Assembly: GCF_014698505.1 (NCBI RefSeq) | Contig: NZ_JACJTD010000029.1 | Coordinates: 1 to 64,000 of the forward strand | Direction: 5' to 3' | Source: Nostoc foliaceum FACHB-393 | GTDB lineage: Bacteria > Cyanobacteriota > Cyanobacteriia > Cyanobacteriales > Nostocaceae | DNA length: 64,000 bases | Shown here: one piece after another, positions 18,763-27,080 of the stretch | How the letters are laid out: every line of letters begins with the position of its first letter | How positions within the stretch are numbered: the first letter of the stretch is position 1 | Translations under genes and position numbers: made by a program | Notes under the pieces: model-generated | Told to the model about the DNA's origin: nothing | Seen by the model: the letters and a program-made list of their open reading frames with translations, nothing else | The model's database searches: none

Positions 18763-19120
18763 CTAATCGCTAGGTATAATTGCCTTGATTTTTTGCTGTT
18801 TTATCCATCCACCCAAATCAGTGCCAATATCATTTAAAAGTTTTTGAGCATATTCATAACGCTCTGTCTTAATTAAGTCAAATTCTAAAAGTAGGCGAGT
18901 TTGATAGCGTAAAATATCTAGTTTACTATTCAATAATTCTAAATGGGCTAATTTCTGTTTAGCATACCGTGCTATGATTCAGAATATCTAATAAATTGTA
19001 TAGTTCTGTAATAATTCGATTTCCTAGCAAAAACTTATGATCTCTAGGAAGCCGATTTAAAATTGGCACATACCACTTGATTAAATCGTAAGTTTTTTGT
19101 ATTATTGGTAAATCACTCAT
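18763..19120 (-). pseudogene. avd-like DGR accessory protein gene with a +1 frameshift
   Basis: ATG 19120 opens a 53-codon frame ([20 protein letters not shown] ... [13 protein letters not shown]) that ends at TAA 18961-18959. Continuing in the next frame from about 18979 gives [20 protein letters not shown] ... GTDLGGWIKQ, ending with TAG at 18765-18763. Together these make a 118-residue helical protein of the four-helix-bundle Avd/23S-IVP-like family that partners DGR reverse transcriptases. One extra A in CTGAATCATAGCA (about 18975-18982) explains the break: removing it gives L-I-I-A-R-Y-A, matching the family's LLxxxxARY pattern. This could be true decay or a sequencing error. Confidence 0.85.
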
Positions 19121-19146
19121 CCATGCAAAATTTGAAAAAAAAATGA

Positions 19147-19161
19147 TCGCGCAGAGCGCGA
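19147..19161. repeat. Short hairpin downstream of the VR
   Basis: TCGCGC and GCGCGA pair around AGA. It lies about 70 bp past the end of the variable repeat, in the 3' flank of the target gene. In phage BPP-1 a hairpin just after the VR helps target recognition; this is a candidate equivalent, though further away than usual. Confidence 0.35.
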
Positions 19162-19223
19162 GACATTAAGAAGGGTAAAGAAATAAAGAGCAGAGTGCTA
19201 AAGGGCAAGAGTATAAAGGGCTA

Positions 19224-20822
19224 CTAAGTCCTGCCACGAACCAACACAACCCGAAAACCCACGAAGTTGATACGAGAGCCACGCGCGTCATAGCGGCGAC
19301 ACGCCGAGCGGCAATTCCTGGGAGAGCTGCCCCACGAACCACCACGCAGCAGCCGATTTTGATTATCAACTAACCAAGCGCTTCCGTCTTTTGGCGCTCC
19401 TTTATAATTTTCGTGCCACTCATCCTGACACCATTCCCATATATTACCATGCATATCAAATAAACCAAAGGGGTTAGCAGGAAATTTCCCCACATCTGTT
19501 GTTTGCTGACGATATTCACCCTTTGGGGCAGAACCATAAGTATAATTACCGTCGTAATTCGCTAAATCCGTTGTAATCGTTTCGCCAAAATAAAACGGTG
19601 TAGTCGTTCCCGCACGACAAGCATATTCCCATTCTGCCTCACTGGGTAAGCGATAGGTTTTCTCAGTCTTTTTAGATAGCCTAGCGCAAAACTCAATTGC
19701 ATCATCCCAAGAAACCTGTTCAACAGGTCGATTAGCACCTTTAAAATTGGTTGGTTCGGGATTTAAATCAATATTAACCTTGGGTAAATCAGCAACGGCT
19801 TTCCATTGGCTCTGAGTTACCGTAAATTTCCCCATAAAAAAGGGTTGAATGGTGACAGAGTGCTGTGGACTTTCATCGCCACTTCTTTCTGGCTCACTCT
19901 CTGGCGAACCCATGATAAATTTACCACCCGGAATTGCAACCATTTCCAAAACTACGCCATTACCCAAGTCTTCTGTAGCAAACTCGGTTTGTCGTTTTTG
20001 ATACTCTATTTCTTGTTCTTTTTTTAAGCGAACTACATCCACATCTTTAAGCAGATAATATTTCTGCAATGTCTCTAATTCAGCTTCAGTTTTTTCACCC
20101 AATGGATATCCCTGTTCATCTACAACCCTTGTCAAGTATTGCTTGTATTTATCTAGATTTTTCTTATATATTCCGTAAGGCTCTAATGCTTTTTCTCGAG
20201 ATGCAATGTCTTCTTTATCTGTTAATTTTAACTTTTCTTGTAAATCTTCTAATATATAAGATTCCACAGAAGAAATCTCGCCATCAGACGCAAATTCCTC
20301 AGCCTTTTGAAGATACTCAGCTATAGCGGCTTCCTTCCTTACCCGCTGTTGTTCACGTTCCTTAATTAGTTGTTCAGCCGCAAACTTAATTCCCTGAGCT
20401 ACATTCGTGAATGCATCATCTTGATTACTCCAAGACTTAATAGGTTGAGCATTTTTGGGCAGAGCTTGTAGTTTAGCAAATGGTGCATCTTGCCAAAAAA
20501 CGTTTCGCAGAATAATTGGAATGACACAAGCCTCCCCATTTGCGTGGCGTTCTATTGCTTTGGTAACTTCAACATCCCAGCAGTATTTAGAAAATATAAA
20601 GTCTGAACTGACTAGTAATAAAATGATATCGGCTGTATTTAAATTTTCATTAATCTGCTGATCCCATTCTTTTCCAGGTGGTATTTTGCGATCGTGCCAA
20701 GTTGAAGTTATACCTTGGCGTTCCAACATCGTCAGGTGTTTAGCCAGTTCATCCTTTAGGGGTTCGTCGTTGTGAGAATAGGAACAAAACACCTTGAGTG
20801 GTTCCAACGAAACATCTGCCAT
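19224..20822 (-). CDS. DGR target: TIR domain + FGE-sulfatase (C-type-lectin-like) protein
   Basis: The 532-residue protein has a TIR domain at residues 8-130 (VFCSYSHNDE; SSDFIFSKYCWDVEVTKA, with Glu85 the likely NADase glutamate). A charged helical linker (145-290) follows, containing two DGEIS/GYPL-type repeats. The C-terminal formylglycine-generating-enzyme-like domain (295-530) carries VAIPGGKFIMGSPESE, YRLPSEAEWEYACRAG and LFDMHGNIWEWCQDEWH. The FGE fold is a C-type-lectin variant and a common scaffold for DGR variation. Here its last 42 codons are the VR. Likely role: a variable ligand sensor coupled to a TIR effector or scaffold (inference). Cytoplasmic; no signal peptide seen. Confidence 0.93.
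   Translation of the reverse strand: MADVSLEPLKVFCSYSHNDEPLKDELAKHLTMLERQGITSTWHDRKIPPGKEWDQQINENLNTADIILLLVSSDFIFSKYCWDVEVTKAIERHANGEACVIPIILRNVFWQDAPFAKLQALPKNAQPIKSWSNQDDAFTNVAQGIKFAAEQLIKEREQQRVRKEAAIAEYLQKAEEFASDGEISSVESYILEDLQEKLKLTDKEDIASREKALEPYGIYKKNLDKYKQYLTRVVDEQGYPLGEKTEAELETLQKYYLLKDVDVVRLKKEQEIEYQKRQTEFATEDLGNGVVLEMVAIPGGKFIMGSPESEPERSGDESPQHSVTIQPFFMGKFTVTQSQWKAVADLPKVNIDLNPEPTNFKGANRPVEQVSWDDAIEFCARLSKKTEKTYRLPSEAEWEYACRAGTTTPFYFGETITTDLANYDGNYTYGSAPKGEYRQQTTDVGKFPANPFGLFDMHGNIWEWCQDEWHENYKGAPKDGSAWLVDNQNRLLRGGSWGSSPRNCRSACRRYDARGSRINFVGFRVVLVRGRT
19231..19355 (-). repeat. DGR variable repeat (VR), inside the target gene
   Basis: This 125-bp block covers codons about 490-531 of the TIR-FGE target. 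Its final 33 bases (19231-19263 on the plus strand) are identical to TR and act as the probable initiation-of-mutagenic-homing segment. The 15 substitutions lie between 19264 and 19332. They alter ten residues: template N-N-N becomes G-S-S; Y to C; N to R; N to D; D to G; N to S; N to I; N to F. The stop codon is just outside, at 19224-19226. Confidence 0.95.
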
Positions 20823-20901
20823 TTTGCGTCTTCAGGGGTAGTATAAATTACGCTTCTCACAAATTATAGTATTTTTGCCTGATTTCCTTGATAAAATAAC
20901 C

Positions 20902-21070
20902 GCGATCGCCAGTGCAACTCTTCATCTCGTCGTCTAAACCCGGAGATATGGTATTGCGATCGCTATTCTATTTTGATGGTATTGCGATCGCTTATAGCAT
21001 AGAAGGCGAGGCTTTTTCTGGTATTGCGATCGCTGTATTCTTTTATATATTTTGATGGTGCTGCGATCGC
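20902..21070. repeat. HIP1 cluster upstream of the DGR target gene
   Basis: Five GCGATCGC octamers occur in 169 bp (20902, 20956, 20984, 21026, 21063). Four sit in a repeated context GGTATTGCGATCGCT or GGTGCTGCGATCGCTG, two of them preceded by TATTTTGATGG. The cluster lies 80-250 bp upstream of the target start and probably overlaps or adjoins its promoter. Confidence 0.7.
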
Positions 21071-21105
21071 TGCATAAAATCGATAGGGTAACTTTTATCA
21101 AAAAT

Positions 21106-21250
21106 CTATTCATCGTTCACATCTGCAAATATAGATTTTAAATCTCGATAACCGCTAATTACCCGCACAATCACAACACTATCTTCAAAAACTCGATAAA
21201 AAATAATGTAGCCATACATTTACTGGCAGACGAATTGTTGAAGGAATCAA
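21106..21250 (-). pseudogene. RelE/ParE-type toxin remnant
   Basis: On the minus strand, codons from 21219 to the stop at 21108-21106 read YGYIIFYRVFEDSVVIVRV and GYRDLKSIF, the C-terminal strands of ParE/RelE toxins. Just upstream, in another frame, IPSTIRLPVN fits the preceding strand, so a frameshift near 21217 breaks the gene. No N-terminal part and no antitoxin were found. The rest of the 20823-21524 gap holds the HIP1 cluster and the right direct repeat. Confidence 0.55.
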
Positions 21251-21415
21251 GTTTAGTTCCATCGGATGCTGAGGACAAAGTAGCAAGTCTTGGTTTATAT
21301 GATTCTTTTGAAGCTGCTGCGGTTTGAGCGAAGGCATTAGCAGAAGAAAAAGCGGCAACACATGGTTGAGAAAGTTAGATTTGCATTTACTGAGGTAAAC
21401 CCAGATTAGCGTTTG

Positions 21416-21473
21416 ATGTGTGCTTCTATCGTTCGGAATTAGCATTTGAAATTAGCCCTAAAATAGCCTGATG
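21416..21473. repeat. Direct repeat flanking the DGR (right copy)
   Basis: ATGTGTGCTTCTATCG ... GAATTAGCATTTGAAATTA: a diverged copy of 16958-17014 in the same orientation. See that entry. Confidence 0.45.
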
Positions 21474-21524
21474 GAAATAGTGAAACCCAACATCATATTA
21501 AGTTAACGTTGGGTTTCACAGCAT

Positions 21525-22262
21525 TCAACTAGCTTGATTAGGCGGTATTTCTTCAGGTGGTGCTTCCGCTGGGGGAGCGAGTACCGCATCCGGCGCAATT
21601 TCTTCTACGGGAATCGGTTGCTTATCCTCAGTTTCCGCATCTGGTTGCGCTGCTTCCACCAATTCAGGAGATGGGGGATGTGGTGGAATCGCTTCCGGTA
21701 CACTCTCGGTTTTTGCTTCGGTGTCAGTCGTAACTGTCTCCTCTGCTGGTTTTTCTGGTATAGGAGTAGTTTTATCGATAATCTCAACAGCAGGTTTCTC
21801 TGCCAGAACAGAGGTAATGTCTTCAGGTCTGGGGGTTGTGGGTGTTTTTTTGCTAACAGTCTGTTGCACCTTATCTTTCACGCCACTGAAGGTGCTACCA
21901 AGACCTTTTTGCAACTGGCCCAGCTGTTCCTGAAGGGACAATTTATTTACCTGTTCCTGAATGCCAGTTTTCACCGTCTCAGGACTAGGTACTTGGGTTT
22001 GTTGTGCCTGCGGGGTTAGTTGGCGACGTAATGATAGAGTTTGCCAGCCAAACCAAACTAAAAGAGCCACACTAGCCACATGACCCAGCAACAAACCCCC
22101 AGTAATACGTGGTGCAAACACCCATAAGACTAAAGCGTAGAAAAGTCCTACACCACTCCAGATAAAGTCATTCTTGCGGTGGATTTCTGGGAAAAAGAAA
22201 GCTGCTATATAGATGGCTAAACTACCAAGACCGACCACCAAAGCTAGGACAAATGCCAGCAT
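21525..22262 (-). CDS. Ycf66-family membrane protein
   Basis: The 245-residue protein has a Ycf66 domain in residues 1-85: MLAFVLALVVGLGSLAIYIA, NDFIWSGVGLFYALVLWVF and RITGGLLLGHVASVALLVWF give about four membrane segments. A long Pro/Glu/Thr-rich, probably disordered tail (about residues 90-245) follows. The family is found in cyanobacteria and some chloroplasts; its function is not settled. The gene is divergent from gnd. Confidence 0.88.
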   Translation of the reverse strand: MLAFVLALVVGLGSLAIYIAAFFFPEIHRKNDFIWSGVGLFYALVLWVFAPRITGGLLLGHVASVALLVWFGWQTLSLRRQLTPQAQQTQVPSPETVKTGIQEQVNKLSLQEQLGQLQKGLGSTFSGVKDKVQQTVSKKTPTTPRPEDITSVLAEKPAVEIIDKTTPIPEKPAEETVTTDTEAKTESVPEAIPPHPPSPELVEAAQPDAETEDKQPIPVEEIAPDAVLAPPAEAPPEEIPPNQAS

Positions 22263-22477
22263 TATTTGGTTACTCCTTACTGCGTCCTTTGACTATTTAA
22301 ATTTTGCAAATTTTGCCAGTCAATTGTTGATTTAGATACAAATTAAAATTAATTATCCGTGTTAGTTGTGGATTTTTGCCCTTTATTCAAGTCTTAAGGT
22401 CTTCTTTAGGGGAGAACGGAAAATATCGGACTACCCTTATAGGTAAAGGATCTGCAAGAGTTAGCCAGAAATTTTTT

Positions 22478-23908
22478 ATGACACTACAAAGCTTTGGTGT
22501 GATTGGATTAGCCGTTATGGGTGAGAACATCGCTCTAAACGTGGAGCGCAATGGCTTCCCAATTGCAGTTTACAACCGCTCCCGAGAAAAAACGGATGCG
22601 TTTATGGCGCAGCGTGCTACAGGACGGAACGTCAAAGCCGCCTTTACTCTAGAAGAATTCGTCGCCTTATTGGAACGTCCCCGCAAAATCTTAGTAATGG
22701 TGCAAGCTGGTAAACCAGTGGATGCGGTGATTGCTCAACTCAAACCCTTGTTAGAGGAAGGCGATATCATTATCGACGGTGGCAACTCTTGGTTTGAAGA
22801 TACGGAACGACGCACTCAGGAATTAGAACCCGCAGGGCTTCGGTATCTTGGTATGGGTGTCAGTGGCGGTGAAGAAGGAGCGCTAAATGGGCCTTCACTG
22901 ATGCCTGGAGGTACAACAAGCTCTTACGAATATCTATCGCCAATTTTCAACAAAATTGCTGCCCAAGTCGATGATGGCCCTTGTGTAACCTACATTGGCC
23001 CTGGTGGTTCTGGCCACTATGTAAAAATGGTACACAACGGCATTGAGTACGGCGATATGCAGCTAATTGCTGAAGCCTACGACTTGCTGAAAAATGTCGC
23101 TGGATTAGACCATAATCAGCTACATGAGGTGTTTGCTGAATGGAACACCACCGATGAACTCGATTCATTTTTGATTGAGATTACGAAGAATATCTTCCCA
23201 TATATTGACCCAGAAACAAAAAAACCCCTGGTGGATTTGATTGTTGACGCAGCAGGTCAAAAGGGAACTGGACGCTGGACTGTGCAAACTGCATTGGAAT
23301 TGGGAGTTGCTATTCCCACAATTACAGCAGCAGTTAATGCCCGGATTATATCTTCGATTAAAGAGGAGCGGGTTGCAGCATCTAAAGTCCTCACAGGCCC
23401 CAGTGGCAAGTATGACGGGCAAACTAAGGACTTTATCAACAAAGTCCGTGATGCTCTCTATTGCTCAAAAATCTGTTCTTATGCTCAAGGGATGGCCTTG
23501 CTATCTACAGCTTCAAAAACATATAACTGGAATTTGGATCTGGGCGAAATGGCGCGGATTTGGAAAGGTGGTTGTATTATTCGCGCTCGCTTCTTGAATA
23601 AGATTAAGAAGGCTTTTAGCGAAAATCCAGCTTTGCCTAACTTGCTGTTAGCTCCCGAATTTAAGCAGACAATTCTTGACAGACAGACAGCTTGGCGGGA
23701 AGTGATTGCAACAGCTGCAACAGTGGGAATTCCAGTACCTGCATTTAGCGCATCCTTGGATTATTTTGACAGCTATCGCCGCGATCGCTTGCCTCAAAAT
23801 CTAACTCAAGCACAACGCGACTACTTCGGCGCACATACCTACCTGCGTCTTGACAAGCCCGGAAGTTTCCACACTGAATGGGTACCCATTGCTGAAGCCG
23901 AGAAGTAA
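22478..23908 (+). CDS. gnd: 6-phosphogluconate dehydrogenase (decarboxylating)
   Basis: The 476-residue enzyme oxidises 6-phosphogluconate to ribulose 5-phosphate with NADP+, the NADPH-yielding step of the oxidative pentose phosphate path, central for dark metabolism and heterocysts. The N-terminal Rossmann motif is GVIGLAVMGENIALNVERNG with YNRS following. DGGNSWFEDTERR and GVSGGEEGALNGPSLMPGG carry substrate-site residues, and KGTGRWT with RDYFGAHTY marks the C-terminal half. The frame opens further upstream (TTG 22376), but ATG 22478 gives the family start and length. Confidence 0.96.
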   Translation: MTLQSFGVIGLAVMGENIALNVERNGFPIAVYNRSREKTDAFMAQRATGRNVKAAFTLEEFVALLERPRKILVMVQAGKPVDAVIAQLKPLLEEGDIIIDGGNSWFEDTERRTQELEPAGLRYLGMGVSGGEEGALNGPSLMPGGTTSSYEYLSPIFNKIAAQVDDGPCVTYIGPGGSGHYVKMVHNGIEYGDMQLIAEAYDLLKNVAGLDHNQLHEVFAEWNTTDELDSFLIEITKNIFPYIDPETKKPLVDLIVDAAGQKGTGRWTVQTALELGVAIPTITAAVNARIISSIKEERVAASKVLTGPSGKYDGQTKDFINKVRDALYCSKICSYAQGMALLSTASKTYNWNLDLGEMARIWKGGCIIRARFLNKIKKAFSENPALPNLLLAPEFKQTILDRQTAWREVIATAATVGIPVPAFSASLDYFDSYRRDRLPQNLTQAQRDYFGAHTYLRLDKPGSFHTEWVPIAEAEK

Positions 23909-23972
23909 ACTTTCGTACATCTAAATTTTCAATTTATTGAGAAAGTTTAGACTGTTTCAGAATAAATATTAC

Positions 23973-24006
23973 AAGTGACTCTGAAACTCAGAGTCACTTT
24001 CTTTTT
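23973..24006 (+). terminator. Terminator of gnd
   Basis: AAGTGACTCTGA pairs with TCAGAGTCACTT around AAC, followed by TCTTTTT. A strong intrinsic terminator 65 bp after the gnd stop. Confidence 0.9.
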
Positions 24007-24061
24007 AATGCTGAGTTAAATGCAAAATAAAACTGCTGTATCTTATTGATTGATTTTAAGG

Positions 24062-24201
24062 CAATACGCTTGGGTTAAGAGTTATTGGTGTAGGTAATTG
24101 GTCTTTGAAGACGCGAGAAATCGCCGTCTCTTAATTGGTCTTTGAAGACGCGATAAATCGCCGTCTCTACAAGTGTTTTGGTCTTATCTGAACTGTATTA
24201 G
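24062..24201. repeat. MITE-like element, family 1 (140 bp)
   Basis: Ends CAATACGCTTGGGTTAAG and CTTATCTGAACTGTATTAG are inverted repeats. The interior has two tandem copies of a block TTGGTCTTTGAAGACGCGA followed by AATCGCCGTCTC. Its outer half is the reverse complement of the copy at 29935-30039. It ends 3 bp before the kinase stop codon. Confidence 0.7.
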
Positions 24202-24204
24202 ATT

Positions 24205-25344
24205 TTAAGGATTATTATTACCAAGATATTTGGCTTTTAATTGTTCTAATTCTTCATCTATTTTATTTGTACTAGAAGGCTGAGATGTGGGATTTGGTGG
24301 CTGTATTTTATTTGGTTGAGGTTTGCTGCTACCCAAAAACTGGGTTTTCATTTCCTCTAATTCTTTCTCAAGTTGACTCGGAGATTTCGATACAAAAGCG
24401 GCTGGAGATTTGAGTGGTGATTGAGGGATAGGTTTTGGTGCAATAGCTGGTGTGGCTGCTACTTGCGACTGGTGATTTAAATCGTTGAGAACTTCATCTA
24501 CTGTTTGATAACGCCGAATTGGAATACTTTCTAGCATCTTGTTGAGAATGCGACTCAACTGATTACTGATGGGAGTTTGCAAGTATTGCTGCCAAATCCA
24601 AGTATCGTTATTAGTATCATAAGAATCGAAAGGCGATCGCACTGTTAATAAATTAACACAAGTAGCCCCCAAACTGTAAATATCGCTGGCAAAGACAGCC
24701 CTACCTCTCATTTGTTCAGGGGCAACGTATTCTGGACTACCAATACTTGTACCAGTTTGATTTAAGGCAGCGCCAGTGGCAGATTTAGCAGCACCAAAAT
24801 CTACTAATACTAGTTTGCGATCGCTTTCGCGCAAAATAATATTTTCTGGCTTAATATCGCGGTGAATTACGTGTCTGGCATGACAAAATTGCAAAACTGA
24901 CAATAAATCATTTAATAGTTGCTGGATTTGTATTTCATTGAAAGCACCTCTATGCGCCAATTCCTGAGCTAAGTTTTTCCCGTCGATAAATTCTTGTACA
25001 AGATACTGCCGATCTTCTTGAGTAAAATATGCGAGTAGTTCGGGAATTTGAGGATGTTTACCCAATTCATCTAACTGCACCGCTTCTTGGTTAAATAACT
25101 CTACGGCTTTTGCAAGAGTGTTAGTGCCTTGAGATTGGGGATAAAATTGCTTAATTACGCAGCGTGGTTTTGAGGGCTTATCCTCATCCACAGCTAAGAA
25201 GGTTTTGCCAAAACCACCTTGTCCAATTGGTTTAATAGCACGGTAACGTTCTTTGAGGAGTAACTTAGAACCGCAAGCCTGGCAAAACTTGACATGATCA
25301 GGATTTTCAGGCTTGGGACAATGGGGATTAAGGCAGTAGCTCAT
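24205..25344 (-). CDS. Serine/threonine protein kinase with N-terminal zinc ribbon
   Basis: The 379-residue protein begins with a four-cysteine zinc ribbon (CLNPHC ... FCQACG, residues 4-25). A Hanks-type kinase domain (about 34-300) follows: glycine loop GQGGFGKTF, lysine in CVIKQF, catalytic HRDIKPEN, DFG in VLVDFGAAK and SPEYVAPEQMRGRA. The C-terminal 80 residues are Pro/Ser-rich with two similar helices (LEKELEEMKTQFLGSSK and DEELEQLKAKYLGNN). No transmembrane segment is seen. This layout is common among the many Nostoc PknB-like kinases. Target unknown. Confidence 0.92.
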   Translation of the reverse strand: MSYCLNPHCPKPENPDHVKFCQACGSKLLLKERYRAIKPIGQGGFGKTFLAVDEDKPSKPRCVIKQFYPQSQGTNTLAKAVELFNQEAVQLDELGKHPQIPELLAYFTQEDRQYLVQEFIDGKNLAQELAHRGAFNEIQIQQLLNDLLSVLQFCHARHVIHRDIKPENIILRESDRKLVLVDFGAAKSATGAALNQTGTSIGSPEYVAPEQMRGRAVFASDIYSLGATCVNLLTVRSPFDSYDTNNDTWIWQQYLQTPISNQLSRILNKMLESIPIRRYQTVDEVLNDLNHQSQVAATPAIAPKPIPQSPLKSPAAFVSKSPSQLEKELEEMKTQFLGSSKPQPNKIQPPNPTSQPSSTNKIDEELEQLKAKYLGNNNP

Positions 25345-25462
25345 ACAGGCGATCGCTCTTATATCTCTTTATTTTACTGGCGTTGAGGGTGGGGAACTTT
25401 TGCAAATGGGTTAAACTATGAGCGATGTCTATGACGAGCTACGCCTACGCACTGCTAGCTAA

Positions 25463-26554
25463 CTACCCTATACCTTGTATAACTGGATGGAAGTAGAAGG
25501 CGAACCCCAACACTGTATAGGTAGCTAATAATAAAGTGCCTTCAAGCCAATTGGACTTACCATCAGAACTAATACTGTTTGCAATCAACACTGACGCAAC
25601 CACAGCTACTAATTCAAAAGGTTGGAAATCCAAATCCATTGGTTTACCCATTACCCGCCCTGCTATAACTAACACGGGTGCGACAAATAGGGCAATCTGC
25701 ATACTTGATCCCACAGCTACCGAAAGGGAAAGATCCATTTTATTTTTCATTGCCACGGTGACTGCTGTGGCGTGTTCAGCCGCGTTACCGACGATGGGAA
25801 CCAAAATCACCCCTGTAAACAGCGCCGTTAAACCTAGCTGAGATGTGGCCACCTCCAGAGAATCGACCAACATTTCTGACTCAATTGCCACCATTAAGGT
25901 ACATACTAGCAACACGCCAACCCACAACATCATATTTGGTTTAGCATGAGGGATTTCCTCTTCTTCTGTCTCTGCTACACCCACATCATATAAATAGGAG
26001 TGGGTTTTCATCGAAAATAGCAGAGTTAAGGCATAAACCAGGATTAACACTACAGCAACAGCAATAGAAAAATTTTGCAGTGTTTGTTCGTTAATTCCTT
26101 GAGAGGTATAATTCATCGCCGTTGGCATCAAAATAGCAATCACCGCCAAATTCATCGAATCAGCATTCACCCGCGCCACAATTGGTTGAAATGTCTGTTC
26201 TTTGTAGCGCAGTCCTCCCAAAAGCATGGAAAAACCCATCACCAGTAGTAAGTTGCTAATAATCGATCCCGTGATACTGGCTTTGACTACATCTATTAAC
26301 CCAGCGTTCAGCGCCACTAGGGCGATAATTAGTTCCGTCGCATTGCCAAAGGTGGCGTTTAATAAGCCCCCCATTGATGGCCCTACTACGACAGCAATTT
26401 CTTCTGTGGCTGTACCCATCCAAGCTGCTAAGGGCAAAATTGCTAATCCAGCTGTAATGAAAACTATCAATTCTCCCCACTCTAGAAAGTGGGCTGCTAC
26501 AGAAACCGGGATAAACAGTAATAAAGCGAAAAGAATAATGTTTTTGGTTGACAT
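25463..26554 (-). CDS. Calcium/proton antiporter, CAX family
   Basis: A membrane exchanger of about 363 residues with the two inverted alpha-repeats of the CaCA superfamily: GGLLNATFGNATELIIALVA in the first half and VGNAAEHATAVTVAMKNKMD in the second. They are separated by an acidic loop (AETEEEEIPHAKPN), and there are eleven hydrophobic segments. CAX proteins export Ca2+ in exchange for H+. ATG 26554 (MSTKNIILFALL) puts the first membrane helix at the usual place; an in-frame start 39 bases upstream is possible. Confidence 0.9.
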   Translation of the reverse strand: MSTKNIILFALLLFIPVSVAAHFLEWGELIVFITAGLAILPLAAWMGTATEEIAVVVGPSMGGLLNATFGNATELIIALVALNAGLIDVVKASITGSIISNLLLVMGFSMLLGGLRYKEQTFQPIVARVNADSMNLAVIAILMPTAMNYTSQGINEQTLQNFSIAVAVVLILVYALTLLFSMKTHSYLYDVGVAETEEEEIPHAKPNMMLWVGVLLVCTLMVAIESEMLVDSLEVATSQLGLTALFTGVILVPIVGNAAEHATAVTVAMKNKMDLSLSVAVGSSMQIALFVAPVLVIAGRVMGKPMDLDFQPFELVAVVASVLIANSISSDGKSNWLEGTLLLATYTVLGFAFYFHPVIQGIG

Positions 26555-27080
26555 TTGTTGTCTTGAGTTGAGGGTATCATTCACAGCGAGCAATCCTAAA
26601 TTTTAAATTTGGAGTGTTGAATTAACAATTACTTTCACTCAGCACTCCCATAGGATACTCTCAACCGTCTGTAGAGCAATTCAGAAATTGTACTGTTTTC
26701 AGTTCACTGCTGTGTATGTAAAATTAAATTGCGATATAATTAGATTCTGTAATTTTTTGTTGCAAAACTATGAATTTGAGCAAAAGTTTTACACCAAAAA
26801 TGGGGTTTAATATATTAAAAGACAATTAAAATTTTGATTGGCGCTGCTAACGAGAAAACCCCTAACTGAGGCTTTGTTCAATGGCTAATTATTTTGAGCC
26901 TTCAGGGAAAGGGCTGTGCGATAACGCAGATTTCCCACTACAATAAAAACGCTTTGTCAAAAATTTGGTTGGATTCCATAGTTGTTGTTTATACCGGATT
27001 TTGTGTGAAAACCATTGTAGAAAGGTTTATGCACAATGTTTTCGGTGCAACTGCAAGTTTTTTGTTTTGGATAAATATAC
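26555..27080. other. Control region between divergent CAX and GH57 genes
   Basis: No gene supported. The sequence is AT-rich from 26690 to 26840. At 26895-26935 GGGAAA and TTTCCC can pair across GGCTGTGCGATAACGCAGA. This is a possible leader structure for the GH57 mRNA, not matched to a known riboswitch. Confidence 0.4.

Noticed and set aside
26840-27080. Possible riboswitch before the GH57 gene
   Set aside because: Only a short GGGAAA/TTTCCC pairing could be seen; no known riboswitch consensus was recognised.
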